DNA of 64,000 bases, taken from Ramlibacter ginsenosidimutans. Lineage in GTDB: Bacteria; Pseudomonadota; Gammaproteobacteria; Burkholderiales; Burkholderiaceae_C. Positions 8,701 to 15,886 of this stretch are shown one piece after another. The position numbers and the translations under genes were made by a program. The notes beneath the pieces are model-generated. The model did not search any database. It saw nothing but the letters and a program-made list of their open reading frames with translations, and was not told the DNA's origin. Position 1 is the stretch's first letter; every line of letters begins with the position of its first letter. The DNA lies in the NCBI RefSeq assembly GCF_016654015.1, contig NZ_JAEPWM010000003.1, positions 124,001-188,000 of the forward strand, given 5' to 3'.

Positions 8701-9201
8701 CAGCCCGCCGCGCACCGCGTACTCGCCCGGACTCACCACCTGCGTCACGTGGTTGTAGCCGGCCAGCGTGAGCTGCGCCTTGAGCTTCGCCTCGTCCAGC
8801 TTCTGCTGCACGCGGAACTCGAAGGTGTAGCCCGCCAGGAACGCGGGTGGCGCGAGCCGGTAGAGCGCCGTGCTGGCGGGCACCAGCACGACGTCGGCCT
8901 CGCGCTGCAGGATGCGCCAGAGCGTCGCGAGCCGTTCGCTGATCAGGTCCTGGTGCGGCGAGAACGTGTCGTAGGGCAGCGTCTCCCAGTCGGGGAACAG
9001 GGCGCAGCGCAGCTGGGGCGCGAAGAAGGCGAGCTCGTCCAGCAGGCGCTGCGCATCGTTCGCGTCGGCGGTGACGATGGCGGTGAGCTTGCCGTCCTGC
9101 AGTTCGCGCTGGGCCACGCGCGCGAGCAGCAGCGCGTCCGCCGAGCCGGCGGGACGCGGCAGCGTCATGCGGCGGCCGGGTTGGAGCTTGGGTAAATCCA
9201 T
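5758..9201 (-). CDS. mfd: Transcription-repair coupling factor Mfd
   Basis: Superfamily 2 DNA translocase that displaces RNA polymerase stalled at DNA damage and recruits UvrA. The 1,147-residue protein is normal length. Visible domains in order: UvrB-like N-terminal module (from about residue 15), RNA-polymerase-interacting domain with VVHAQHGIGRYRGL (about 480), helicase core with Walker A GDVGFGKTEVA and DEEH box (IIDEEHRFGV), motif VI region QLRGRVGRSHHQAYAY, and the C-terminal TRCF domain (about 1,000-1,110). The ATG at 9201 (MDLPKLQPG) was chosen over a TTG 21 bases upstream because family members start this way. A hairpin followed by four Ts lies just upstream, in the leader. Divergently transcribed from ispD. 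Confidence 0.97.
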   Translation of the reverse strand: MDLPKLQPGRRMTLPRPAGSADALLLARVAQRELQDGKLTAIVTADANDAQRLLDELAFFAPQLRCALFPDWETLPYDTFSPHQDLISERLATLWRILQREADVVLVPASTALYRLAPPAFLAGYTFEFRVQQKLDEAKLKAQLTLAGYNHVTQVVSPGEYAVRGGLIDLFPMGSPVPYRVDLFDDEVDSIRTFDPDTQRSLYPVPEVRLLPGREFPMDDEARARFRSRWRELLEGDPTKSRIYKDIGNGVATAGIEYYLPLFFEQTATVFDYLGEQSTVMLHGDLEPAFNRFWQDTRDRFRLVQGDPERPVLPPEALFLSSEQFFVRANAHAQLALKAVPQEEGYAEFRRLPNIAVVRGAEEPLANFKHHVESGSHRVLVLAESAGRRESLLDFLRASHLTLPAFEGLAEFQASDEKLGIATAALAEGFAWTEEAIDFVTETELFASAPTARRRKKQEQVSDVEALIKDLSELNVGDPVVHAQHGIGRYRGLVSMDVGQGSTEFLHLEYADKATLYVPVSQLHQISRYTGVGADEAPLHKLGSGQWEKAKRRAAEQVRDTAAELLNLYARRAARQGHAFRFSAQDYETFANDFGFEETADQNAAIHAVIQDMVSPHPMDRLVCGDVGFGKTEVALRAAFVAITGGKQVAFLAPTTLLAEQHYQTLVDRFGKWPVKVAEMSRFRSTKEINAALKGLEDGSIDIVVGTHKLLSQSTKFKNLGLLIIDEEHRFGVRHKEAIKAMRAEVDVLTLTATPIPRTLGMALEGLRDLSVIATAPQRRLAIKTFVRNEGNGVIREAVLRELKRGGQVYFLHNEVETIQNRREALERLLPEARIAVAHGQMPERELERVMREFVQQRFNVLLCSTIIETGIDVPSANTIVIARADKFGLAQLHQLRGRVGRSHHQAYAYLMVPDVEGLTKQAAQRLEAIQQMEELGSGFYLAMHDLEIRGAGEVLGENQSGNMLEVGFQLYNEMLSEAVRSLKAGKEPDLLAPLSVTTEINLHAPALLPEDYCGDVHLRLSFYKKLATAKNVDQIDRLLEEIVDRFGKLPPQAQTLIDVHRLRVLARPYGVVKVDAAPTVIHITFKQNPPVEPLAIIQLVQKNRHIKLAGNEKLRIEKALVDVKDRAQMVRDVLRALGQPKVAEPA

Positions 9202-9220
9202 CGGGTTGAATCGGAAATGC

Positions 9221-9251
9221 AAAACACCCCCTCGTCACGGACGGGGGGGTG
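9221..9251 (-). terminator. Hairpin with U-tract in the mfd leader (possible attenuator)
   Basis: On the minus strand the sequence caccccc ... gggggtg (arms at 9245-9251 and 9225-9231) is followed by TTTT (9221-9224). This is 19 bases before the mfd start codon, so it would lie in the mRNA leader and could terminate or attenuate transcription into mfd. Seen directly; regulatory function is an inference. Confidence 0.55.
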
Positions 9252-9379
9252 CGTGAAGATATTAACCCGGAATGCCGCGCCGGGTCCGCCACGGGGAATT
9301 GCTGGCCCACGCCGCGTGCGTCGAGGGCTCTTCGAGGTAGCGCAGTGGCAAGGGGCAGGCATAGAATGGTTTGGACGAC

Positions 9380-10075
9380 ATGAACGCGAACGCAACTCCT
9401 CCCCGGTATTTCGCACTCATCCCCTGCGCCGGCAACGGCAGCCGCGCCGGTACCGCAGGGCCCAAGCAGTACGAACGCGTCGCCGGCCAGCCGCTGGTGT
9501 GGCACACGCTGTCGGCCTTCGCCGGCGTCAAGCGCATCGCGCGCACGCTGGTGGTGGTCGCGCCAGGCGACGGTTTCTTCGAGCGCAACCCGAGCACGTC
9601 GGCGCTGGTGGTCCAGTGCGGCGGCGCGACGCGCGCCCAGAGCGTGGCCAACGGCCTGCGCGAGCTGCGCCGCGTCGGCGCGGTCGACAACGACTGGGTG
9701 CTGGTGCATGACGCCGCGCGCTGCCTGATCACGCCGGACCTGATCGACCGGCTGATCGACGCCTGCTCGGGCGACGAGGTCGGCGGACTGCTGGCGCATC
9801 CCCTGGCCGACACGCTCAAGATCGAAGAGAACGGCCGCGTCTCCGCGACCGTGGAGCGCGCGGGCAAGTGGCAGGCGCAGACGCCGCAGATGTTCCGCGT
9901 GGGCATGCTGCGCCAGGCGCTGGAAGCAGCGGCCGACCGCATCACCGACGAATCGGGCGCGATCGAGGCCATGGGGCTCAAGCCGATGCTGGTGGAAGCC
10001 GGCGCGCAGAACTTCAAGGTCACCTACCCCGAAGACTTCGCCATGGCGGAGGCCGTGCTCCGCAACCGCCGCTGA
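9380..10075 (+). CDS. ispD: 2-C-methyl-D-erythritol 4-phosphate cytidylyltransferase
   Basis: Third step of the MEP isoprenoid pathway: joins MEP to CTP giving CDP-methylerythritol. The 231-residue protein has the nucleotidyltransferase signature CAGNGSRAG followed by GPKQYERV near the N-terminus, VHDAARCLI in the middle and [15 protein letters not shown] at the C-terminus, all diagnostic of IspD. The ATG at 9380 is preferred to the TTG nine bases upstream. The stop overlaps the ispF start (TGATG), the usual ispDF arrangement, so translation is probably coupled. A TAGAAT hexamer at 9362-9367 is too close to the start codon to be a standard -10 box for this start. Confidence 0.96.
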   Translation: MNANATPPRYFALIPCAGNGSRAGTAGPKQYERVAGQPLVWHTLSAFAGVKRIARTLVVVAPGDGFFERNPSTSALVVQCGGATRAQSVANGLRELRRVGAVDNDWVLVHDAARCLITPDLIDRLIDACSGDEVGGLLAHPLADTLKIEENGRVSATVERAGKWQAQTPQMFRVGMLRQALEAAADRITDESGAIEAMGLKPMLVEAGAQNFKVTYPEDFAMAEAVLRNRR

Positions 10076-10620
10076 TGCAGCTGCGCATCGGCGAAGGCTG
10101 GGACACGCACGCGCTGGTGCCCGGCCGCAAGCTGGTGCTCGGCGGCATCGAGATTCCACACGAGCGCGGCCTGCTTGGGCATTCCGACGCGGATGCCCTG
10201 CTGCATGCGATCACCGATGCCGTGCTCGGGGCGGCGGGCCTCGGCGACATCGGCCGCCACTTTCCCGACACCGACGAGCGCTTCCGCGGCGCCGATTCCG
10301 TCGTGCTGCTGAAGGAAGCGCTGGCGCGCGCGCGCGAAGCGGGCTGGGCCATCGTCAACATCGACAGCACGATCGTGGCGCAGGCGCCGAAGCTCGCGCC
10401 GCACATCGAGGCCATGCGCACACGCATCGCGCAGGCCCTGGCGCTCGCGCCCGGGCAGGTGAACGTGAAGGCGAAGACGGCGGAGCGGCTGGGCCCGGTC
10501 GGCATGGGCCAGAGCATCGAGGCGCGCGCCGTCGTGCTGCTGACGAGCCGACGGCCTAGCGTGCGCGGCGCGGAGCAGGGCACTTGCCCCCGCCCGCGTC
10601 AGCTTGCCGACGACTCGTAG
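10075..10620 (+). CDS. ispF: 2-C-methyl-D-erythritol 2,4-cyclodiphosphate synthase, with C-terminal extension
   Basis: Converts CDP-methylerythritol 2-phosphate to the cyclic diphosphate with loss of CMP; homotrimer with zinc at the active site. Metal ligands are in GWDTHAL (Asp and His) and [14 protein letters not shown]; the trimer-core sequence [20 protein letters not shown] is also present. At 181 residues the protein is about 20 longer than usual: after VVLLTSRR the family fold should end, but the frame continues through a Pro/Arg-rich tail ending QLADDS. That tail is encoded partly by DNA that is the 3' end of the convergent kinase gene (22-bp tail-to-tail overlap), suggesting read-through after loss of an earlier stop codon. 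Confidence 0.95.
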   Translation: MQLRIGEGWDTHALVPGRKLVLGGIEIPHERGLLGHSDADALLHAITDAVLGAAGLGDIGRHFPDTDERFRGADSVVLLKEALARAREAGWAIVNIDSTIVAQAPKLAPHIEAMRTRIAQALALAPGQVNVKAKTAERLGPVGMGQSIEARAVVLLTSRRPSVRGAEQGTCPRPRQLADDS

Positions 10621-12068
10621 GGCTCGGGCGCCTTGCTGGGCTTGGGCTCGCGGTCGCCGCTGCTCGGCACGGGCGGCATCTGCCGCGGCCGCTGCAGCTT
10701 GATGTGGGCCGCCAGCCCGCCCGACGTGGTGTTGGCGATCGCGAAGATCCCGCCCATGCGCTGCACCGTCTTGTCCACGATGGCCAGTCCCAGGCCGGCA
10801 CCGGTGGCCGCCGTACGCGCCGCGTCGCCGCGGAAGAAGGGCTTCACCAGGTTGGGCAGCGCCTCCGGCGAGACGCCCATGCCGTGGTCGCGCACCTTCA
10901 GCAGCACCCATTCGTTGCGGGCGCGGGCGGCGATGTCCACCAGCGCCACGCCGGTTTCGGGCGTCTTGCCGTAGCGCCGCGCGTTCTCCAGCAGGTTGGA
11001 CACGACGCGCGCAAGTTCCACCTCGTCGGCCAGCACCTGCAGGTTGCGCGGCATGTCGACGTTCACCTTGATGTCGCCGTGGTCCTCGATCGCGTACATG
11101 CAGGCTTCGATGACGTCGTTGAGCACCACGGGCTTGAGCTCCGCGTGGTCGGGCCGTGCGTAATCGAGGAACTTGTCGATGATGGCGTCGAGCTGGTCGA
11201 TGTCGGCGGCCATGTGGTCGCGCGCATCCGCGTCCACCACGCTCATCTCGGTTTCCAGGCGCAGGCGGGCCAGCGGCGTGCGCAGGTCGTGCGAGATGCC
11301 GGCGAGCATCACGGCGCGGTCCTGCTCGATTTTCGCCAGTTGCTGCGCCATGCGGTTGAAGCCGATGTTCACCTCGCGGATCTCGCTGGTGACCGCCTTC
11401 TCGTCAAGCCGGCTGGCGTCGAAGTCACCGTCGCGCACGCGGCTCGCGGCGAACGAGAGCTGCTTGAGCGGCCGGTTGATCAGCCGGGCGATCACCGCGG
11501 CGCCGGCCAGCGACAGTGCCGCCGCCGTGATCAGCCACACCAGCCAGGTCTTGCCGCCGACCTGCGAAAACTTGTTCCGGTCCAGCAGCATCCAGTAGTC
11601 GTCGCGATCGATCTTGAAGCCGATCCAGAGGCCTTCCTCGTTGTTGACGCTGCTGGCCATGAGCGTGCCGCTGCCGAGCCGGCCCACCAGTTCGTCCACG
11701 ATGCGCCGGTCCATCGCGCTGCCGGTCAGCGGCGCGAACCGGTCCTTGGGCTCGCGCGGCAGGATGCGCACGCCCTCCTGGTCGGCCAGCGTCTTGATCA
11801 GCGACACGCGCGCGATCGGGTCCGCGTGCACCAGCGCCGCGCGGCTGAGGTTGACCAGCGAGGCGATCTGCTGCGCCGTCTGCACGGCCCGCGGCTCGAA
11901 CTCCAGCGCCCGGAAGGTCTGCAGCCACGCGACGATCGAGCCGATCAGCAGCAGCGACAGCAGGAAGAAGGTGCGCCAGAACAGCGACAGCCCCAGGCGG
12001 GGCCGCATCTCGAGCGGCGCCGGGGCAGTCTCCAGCGGGGCGGGACTGGTGGCTTCGAGCTGGGTCAT
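10599..12068 (-). CDS. EnvZ-type sensor histidine kinase
   Basis: Inner-membrane sensor partner of the OmpR-like regulator encoded just upstream. The 489-residue protein has a cytoplasmic Pro-rich N-terminus, membrane helix 1 (about 30-50), a periplasmic loop of about 125 residues, membrane helix 2 (about 174-196), HAMP domain (197-250), HisKA box [17 protein letters not shown] with phospho-accepting His260, and HATPase motifs [10 protein letters not shown] (N box), VRDHGMGV (G1) and GAGLGLAI (G2). The C-terminus is a Pro/Ser-rich tail. The signal sensed is unknown. A 144-base gap with a perfect hairpin separates it from ompR, so the kinase may be expressed below the level of the regulator. 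Confidence 0.93.
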   Translation of the reverse strand: MTQLEATSPAPLETAPAPLEMRPRLGLSLFWRTFFLLSLLLIGSIVAWLQTFRALEFEPRAVQTAQQIASLVNLSRAALVHADPIARVSLIKTLADQEGVRILPREPKDRFAPLTGSAMDRRIVDELVGRLGSGTLMASSVNNEEGLWIGFKIDRDDYWMLLDRNKFSQVGGKTWLVWLITAAALSLAGAAVIARLINRPLKQLSFAASRVRDGDFDASRLDEKAVTSEIREVNIGFNRMAQQLAKIEQDRAVMLAGISHDLRTPLARLRLETEMSVVDADARDHMAADIDQLDAIIDKFLDYARPDHAELKPVVLNDVIEACMYAIEDHGDIKVNVDMPRNLQVLADEVELARVVSNLLENARRYGKTPETGVALVDIAARARNEWVLLKVRDHGMGVSPEALPNLVKPFFRGDAARTAATGAGLGLAIVDKTVQRMGGIFAIANTTSGGLAAHIKLQRPRQMPPVPSSGDREPKPSKAPEPYESSAS

Positions 12069-12187
12069 GACAGCGCTGGCGAAGGACCCGGAACGACTGG
12101 CAGGAGACGCGTCATCCCGCCATTGTTCACTTGCAGCCCTCGCTTGTCATTCGGCGTGAGGCGAAGCCGTGTCATTTGTCATGTGTG

Positions 12188-12211
12188 GCTCGTGCGGCGT
12201 GCCGCACGAGC
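12188..12211 (-). terminator. Perfect hairpin directly after the ompR stop codon
   Basis: Arms gctcgtgcggc (12188-12198) and gccgcacgagc (12201-12211) match at all 11 positions with a 2-base loop. The hairpin begins two bases past the ompR stop codon. No U-run follows on the minus strand, so it is more likely a 3'-end stabiliser or partial attenuator before the kinase gene than a full intrinsic terminator. Confidence 0.6.
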
Positions 12212-12212
12212 G

Positions 12213-12944
12213 TCAACCGGCACCGTCCGGCACGAACACGTAGCCCACTCCCCAGACCGTCTGGATGTAGCGGGGCGATGCCGGGTCGGCTTCGATCAGC
12301 TTGCGCAGCCGCGAGACCTGCACGTCCAGGCTGCGGTCGAAAGGCTCGAACTCGCGGCCGCGGGCCAGCTGCGCGAGCTTCTCGCGCGACAAGGGCTGGC
12401 GCGGATGGCGCACCAGCGCCTTGAGCATCGCGAACTCGCCGGTGGTCAGCGGCAGTTCCTCGCCGTTCTTGCGCAGCGTGCGCGCGCCCAGGTCGAAGGC
12501 GAAGGGCCCGAAATTCACCACCTCGTTGTCGGAGGACGGAGCGCCGGGGGCTTCCTGCGCCGGGCGGCGGCGCAGCACCGCGTGCACGCGGGCCAGCAGC
12601 TCGCGCGGGTTGAAGGGCTTGCCCAGGTAATCGTCGGCGCCGACTTCGAGGCCGACGATACGGTCGACGTCTTCGCCCTTCGCCGTGAGCATGATGATCG
12701 GTGTGCGGTCGTTGGCCGCGCGAAGGCGCCGGCAGATCGACAAGCCGTCCTCGCCCGGCATCATCAGGTCGAGCACGATCAGGTCCGCGGTCTCGCGCAG
12801 CATGAGGCGGTTGAGGGCCTTTCCGTCCTCGGCGAGGATGACCTCGAAACCTTCCTGGGTGAGGTACCGGCGCAGGAGGTCGCGGATCCGTGCGTCGTCG
12901 TCGACCACCAGGATCTTGTCGGTACGAGCTGCTGCTTGCGTCAT
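12213..12944 (-). CDS. ompR: OmpR-type response regulator
   Basis: DNA-binding regulator of an OmpR/EnvZ-like two-component system. The 243-residue protein has a receiver domain (about 9-125) with acidic pocket VVDDD at 14-18, phospho-acceptor Asp59 in IVLDLMMPG, conserved Thr/Lys residues in MLTAKG and GKPFNPREL, then a winged-helix trans_reg_C domain (about 140-240) ending RYIQTVWGVGYVFVP. The ATG at 12944 follows a gggag Shine-Dalgarno sequence. Upstream DNA contains two 11-bp direct repeats and inverted TGTAACA/TGTTACA sites that could be its own operators and those of the divergent secreted-protein genes. Confidence 0.93.
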   Translation of the reverse strand: MTQAAARTDKILVVDDDARIRDLLRRYLTQEGFEVILAEDGKALNRLMLRETADLIVLDLMMPGEDGLSICRRLRAANDRTPIIMLTAKGEDVDRIVGLEVGADDYLGKPFNPRELLARVHAVLRRRPAQEAPGAPSSDNEVVNFGPFAFDLGARTLRKNGEELPLTTGEFAMLKALVRHPRQPLSREKLAQLARGREFEPFDRSLDVQVSRLRKLIEADPASPRYIQTVWGVGYVFVPDGAG

Positions 12945-12962
12945 GGTTCTCCCATAGCCATT

Positions 12963-13035
12963 TGTAACAACGGCGATTCTGAACGGCGATTCGATGGGTT
13001 CCGGGTTTTTCCGGGTGCTTTTTCGGCCTGTTACA
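12963..13035. promoter_or_regulatory. Candidate OmpR-type operator region between ompR and the divergent secreted-protein genes
   Basis: TGTAACA (12963-12969) and its exact reverse complement TGTTACA (13029-13035) flank two direct copies of aacggcgattc (12969-12979 and 12982-12992, 13-bp period). OmpR-family proteins bind tandem direct half-sites on one DNA face, and GTAAC/GTTAC cores occur in several OmpR sites. This is a pattern-based proposal, not a proven site. Confidence 0.4.
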
Positions 13036-13108
13036 GATGTTGCCCCGACAGCGGCCCATTGACAAGAGGCAGGTGAACCTGGAGGGCGCTCTGCCGTTCT
13101 ACTCAGGT

Positions 13109-13369
13109 ATGAAGTCCGTTTTCGCGTTGCTGCTGATGCTTGGGAGCCTGGCAGCCCAGGCCGCGCCGCAGCCACAGGGCGCCCCGAGGCCTGCGCCCTC
13201 CGCCCCCGAGTTGCGCCAGGCCTTGCAGCAGTACCATCCCGGCAGCGCGGCGAGCCCCGTGCGGCTCACGGCCGAGCAGCGCGCCGAGTTGCGCCGGCAG
13301 CTGTCCGAGTACGGGCCGCCGCCGTGGGCCACCACCGTGGCCGTGCCCATGCAGCGAAAGGACCCATGA
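13109..13369 (+). CDS. Small exported Pro/Ala-rich protein of unknown function
   Basis: An 86-residue protein with a clear Sec signal peptide (MKSVFALLLMLGSLAAQA, cleavage near residue 18) and a short mature part rich in Pro, Gln and Ala that ends in an Arg/Glu-rich helix (LTAEQRAELRRQLSEYG). I recognise no family. An in-frame ATG 72 bases upstream would add residues before the signal peptide and is rejected. Its stop overlaps the start of the SIMPL-domain gene (ATGA), so the two are translated together. It is transcribed away from ompR. Confidence 0.7.
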   Translation: MKSVFALLLMLGSLAAQAAPQPQGAPRPAPSAPELRQALQQYHPGSAASPVRLTAEQRAELRRQLSEYGPPPWATTVAVPMQRKDP

Positions 13370-14070
13370 TCCGGACGACTCTCCGCACCCTGCTTGCAAG
13401 CGCAGGGTGCGCGCTCCTGGCCACCGCCGCCACGGCCCAGGTACTGCCGCCCCCGCAGAACGTCCTTCAGCTGCAGTCCACCGGGACGGTGGAGGTGCAG
13501 CAGGACCTCCTGCAGATGAGCCTGTCCGCGGCGCGGGACGGCAGCGATCCGGCGGTGGTGCAATCGCAGCTGCGGTCGGCTCTCGAGGCCGCGCTGGCAG
13601 AAGCCAAGAAGACGGCGCAACCCGGGCAGATGGATGTGCGCACCGGTAACTTCGCCATCTATCCCCGCAACAACCGCGATGGGCGCATCGGCGGCTGGAC
13701 CGGCAGCGCGGAACTGGTGCTGGAGGGACGCGACTTCCCGCGCATCACCCAGGCCGCGGCGCGGATCCAGACCATGACCCTCAATGGCGTGAGCTTCGGG
13801 CTCAGCCGCGAGCAGCGCGCGCGCGTCGAACACGAGGCGCAGGCGCAGGCCATCGAGCGTTTCCAGGCGCGCGCGACCGAGCTCGCCAAGGCCTTCGGTT
13901 TCGGCGGCTATGCCTTGCGTGAAGTCGCGGTCAACACCAACGAACCGGGCTTCATGCCGCGCGTGCGCATGATGGCGGCGGATGCCAAGGCGTCCGCCGA
14001 ATCCGTGCCGGTGGAGCCGGGGCGCACGGCCGTCACGGTCACCGTATCCGGCTCGGTGCAGTTGCGCTGA
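13366..14070 (+). CDS. SIMPL-domain (DUF541) periplasmic protein
   Basis: A 234-residue exported protein with a signal peptide (residues 1-24, ending ATAAQV). The mature part matches the SIMPL/DUF541 family (relatives of BP26/OMP28 and E. coli YggE): it opens with VLQLQSTGTVEVQQDLLQMSLSA-type strands, has a central helix rich in Gln, Ala and Arg, and closes with the typical VTVTVSGSVQLR. YggE-like proteins are tied to oxidative-stress protection and some form channel-like rings, but the biochemical role is unsettled. Translationally coupled to the small exported protein upstream. Confidence 0.85.
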   Translation: MIRTTLRTLLASAGCALLATAATAQVLPPPQNVLQLQSTGTVEVQQDLLQMSLSAARDGSDPAVVQSQLRSALEAALAEAKKTAQPGQMDVRTGNFAIYPRNNRDGRIGGWTGSAELVLEGRDFPRITQAAARIQTMTLNGVSFGLSREQRARVEHEAQAQAIERFQARATELAKAFGFGGYALREVAVNTNEPGFMPRVRMMAADAKASAESVPVEPGRTAVTVTVSGSVQLR

Positions 14071-14193
14071 GCGCGCCGCCGCGTCCCCGGTCCAGTCCGA
14101 CAGGGCGGCTGCCGCGCCGCCGCTAAGCTGGGCCGCCATGGATTGCTTCCTTCATCTCGGTGCGCGCCCCGCGGCGGAAAGGCTGCGGCGGCG

Positions 14194-15012
14194 ATGACGG
14201 TGCTGCTGCATATCTCGGACACGCACTTCGGGACGGAGGAGCTGCCGGTGGTCGCCGCCGTCCAGGCGCTGGCGCGCGAGCTGCAGCCGCATGCACTGGT
14301 GCTGAGCGGAGACATCACCCAGCGCGCGCGCAGCGCCCAGTTCGCCGCAGCGCGGGCCTTCGTGGACGGGCTGGGCATCGCGCGCGTGCTCACGCTGCCG
14401 GGCAACCACGACATTCCGCTCTACAACGTGGCCGCGCGCCTGGTCTCGCCCTACGGCAAGTACAAGGCCTGCTTCGGCGAGGAGCTGGAGCCCGAGCTGG
14501 TGCTCGCCGACGTGCTCGTGGTGGGCGTCAACACGACGCGGCCCGAGCGGCACAAGGACGGCGAGGTGTCGGCACGCCAGATCGAACGCGTGGCGCAGCG
14601 CGTGCACGGTGCACCGCGCGAGCAGTTGCGCATCGTCGTGACGCACCAGCCCGCGTGCGTGATGCGCCCCGAGGACGAGAAGGACCGCCTGCACGGCGGA
14701 GAACAGGCGGTGCAGGCGTGGTCGCGCGCCGGCGCCGACCTCGTGCTGGGCGGCCACATCCACCTGCCGTACGTGAGCGACCTGTGCGCTCGCGCGGGGG
14801 AGGGCACGCCCCGTGCGATGTACTGCATCCAGGCGGGCACGGCCTTGTCGAGCCGGGTGCGGCACGGCACGCCCAACTCCCTCAACGTGATCCGCTGGCA
14901 GCCGCCCGCCCCGGGCGCGCCGCGCAAGGTGCGCGTCGAGCGCTGGGACTACGACGTCGTGGACCGGCGCTTCGAGCTGACCCACCCTTACGATCTGGAG
15001 CTGGGGGACTAG
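14194..15012 (+). CDS. Metallophosphoesterase (calcineurin-like, 3',5'-cyclic-nucleotide phosphodiesterase type)
   Basis: A cytoplasmic 272-residue protein with all five metallophosphoesterase motifs: HISDTHFG, SGDITQ, GNHD, THQP and GGHIH, which bind two metal ions. Similar to CpdA-like phosphodiesterases, though the natural substrate cannot be read from the sequence. The ATG at 14194 is chosen because motif I begins at residue 6. A 19-codon open frame starting at 14138 (MDCFLHLGARPAAERLRRR) ends with a TGA that overlaps this ATG (ATGA) and might act as a coupling leader. Convergent with the 3-hydroxybutyrate dehydrogenase gene downstream. Confidence 0.88.
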   Translation: MTVLLHISDTHFGTEELPVVAAVQALARELQPHALVLSGDITQRARSAQFAAARAFVDGLGIARVLTLPGNHDIPLYNVAARLVSPYGKYKACFGEELEPELVLADVLVVGVNTTRPERHKDGEVSARQIERVAQRVHGAPREQLRIVVTHQPACVMRPEDEKDRLHGGEQAVQAWSRAGADLVLGGHIHLPYVSDLCARAGEGTPRAMYCIQAGTALSSRVRHGTPNSLNVIRWQPPAPGAPRKVRVERWDYDVVDRRFELTHPYDLELGD

Positions 15013-15045
15013 ATCCGGCCTGTCCCCCGCCCAGAGGGCGTCGTC

Positions 15046-15816
15046 CTACTGCGCGGCCCAGCCGCCGTCCATGTTCCAGGCCACGCCGCGCACGTTCTTC
15101 GCCGCGTCGGAGCAGAAGAACACGGCGAGCTCGCCCAGTTCCTCCGGTGTCGTGAACTGCAGGGACGGCTCCTTCTCGGCCAGCAGCTGCTTCTTGGCCT
15201 CCTCGTTCGACACGCCCATGGCCTTCGCCCGGGCATCGACCTGCTTCTGCACCAGCGGCGTGAGCACCCAGCCGGGGCAGATCGCGTTGCAGGTGATGCC
15301 CGTGGTGGCGTTCTCCAGCGCGGTGACCTTGGTCAGGCCGACGATGCCGTGCTTGGCCGCGACGTAGGCGGACTTCTCGGCGGACGCGACCAGGCCGTGC
15401 ACGGACGCGATGTTGATGATCCGGCCCCAGTTCGCCTTCTTCATCGCAGGCAGCGCCAGGCGGGTGGCGTGGAAGGCGCTCGAGAGGTTGATCGCGATGA
15501 TCGCGTCCCAGCGCTCGGGCGGGAAGTCCTCGATGCGGGCGACGTGCTGGATGCCGGCGTTGTTCACCAGGATGTCGACGCGGCCGAAGCTCTCGGCGGC
15601 GTACTTCATCATCGCCTCGATCTCGGCCGGCTTGCTCATGTCGGCGCCGTGGTAGCCGACCTTCACGCCCAGCGCCGCCACTTCGGCCTTGGGCCCCTCG
15701 GCGTCGCCGAAGCCATTGAGCACGATGCTGGCGCCCTGGTGGGCCAGTGCCTTGGCGATGCCGAGGCCGATGCCGCTGGTGGAGCCCGTGACGAGGGCGG
15801 TCTTGCCTTTGAGCAT
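15046..15816 (-). CDS. 3-hydroxybutyrate dehydrogenase
   Basis: NAD-dependent short-chain dehydrogenase that oxidises (R)-3-hydroxybutyrate to acetoacetate, a step in using stored polyhydroxybutyrate. The 256-residue protein has the Rossmann motif TGSTSGIGLGIA, NNAGIQHVA, catalytic Tyr-Lys in SAYVAAKHG, and features special to bacterial 3HBDH: IASVHGLVAS, GWVLTPLVQKQV and a C-terminal WNMDGGWAAQ with its conserved Gln/Trp. Single gene, convergent with the phosphoesterase gene and divergent from the hydrolase gene. The presence of phaR about 12 kb away fits a polyhydroxybutyrate-storing lifestyle. Confidence 0.93.
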   Translation of the reverse strand: MLKGKTALVTGSTSGIGLGIAKALAHQGASIVLNGFGDAEGPKAEVAALGVKVGYHGADMSKPAEIEAMMKYAAESFGRVDILVNNAGIQHVARIEDFPPERWDAIIAINLSSAFHATRLALPAMKKANWGRIINIASVHGLVASAEKSAYVAAKHGIVGLTKVTALENATTGITCNAICPGWVLTPLVQKQVDARAKAMGVSNEEAKKQLLAEKEPSLQFTTPEELGELAVFFCSDAAKNVRGVAWNMDGGWAAQ

Positions 15817-15886
15817 GGGGATCTCTCTCTGGATGATTTAGGATGGACGCGACCGAGCGTACCCGTTTCGGCGCCATCCCCCATCC

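Noticed and set aside
5692-9195. Open frame of 1,167 codons on the plus strand across mfd
   Set aside because: Antisense shadow of mfd with low-complexity composition (runs of Arg, Val, Leu, His) and no recognisable family.
15046-15816. Assignment of the SDR gene as acetoacetyl-CoA reductase (phaB)
   Set aside because: Sequence features (IASVHGLVAS, VLTPLVQKQV, C-terminal DGGWAAQ) fit 3-hydroxybutyrate dehydrogenase, and no phaC or phaA is adjacent.
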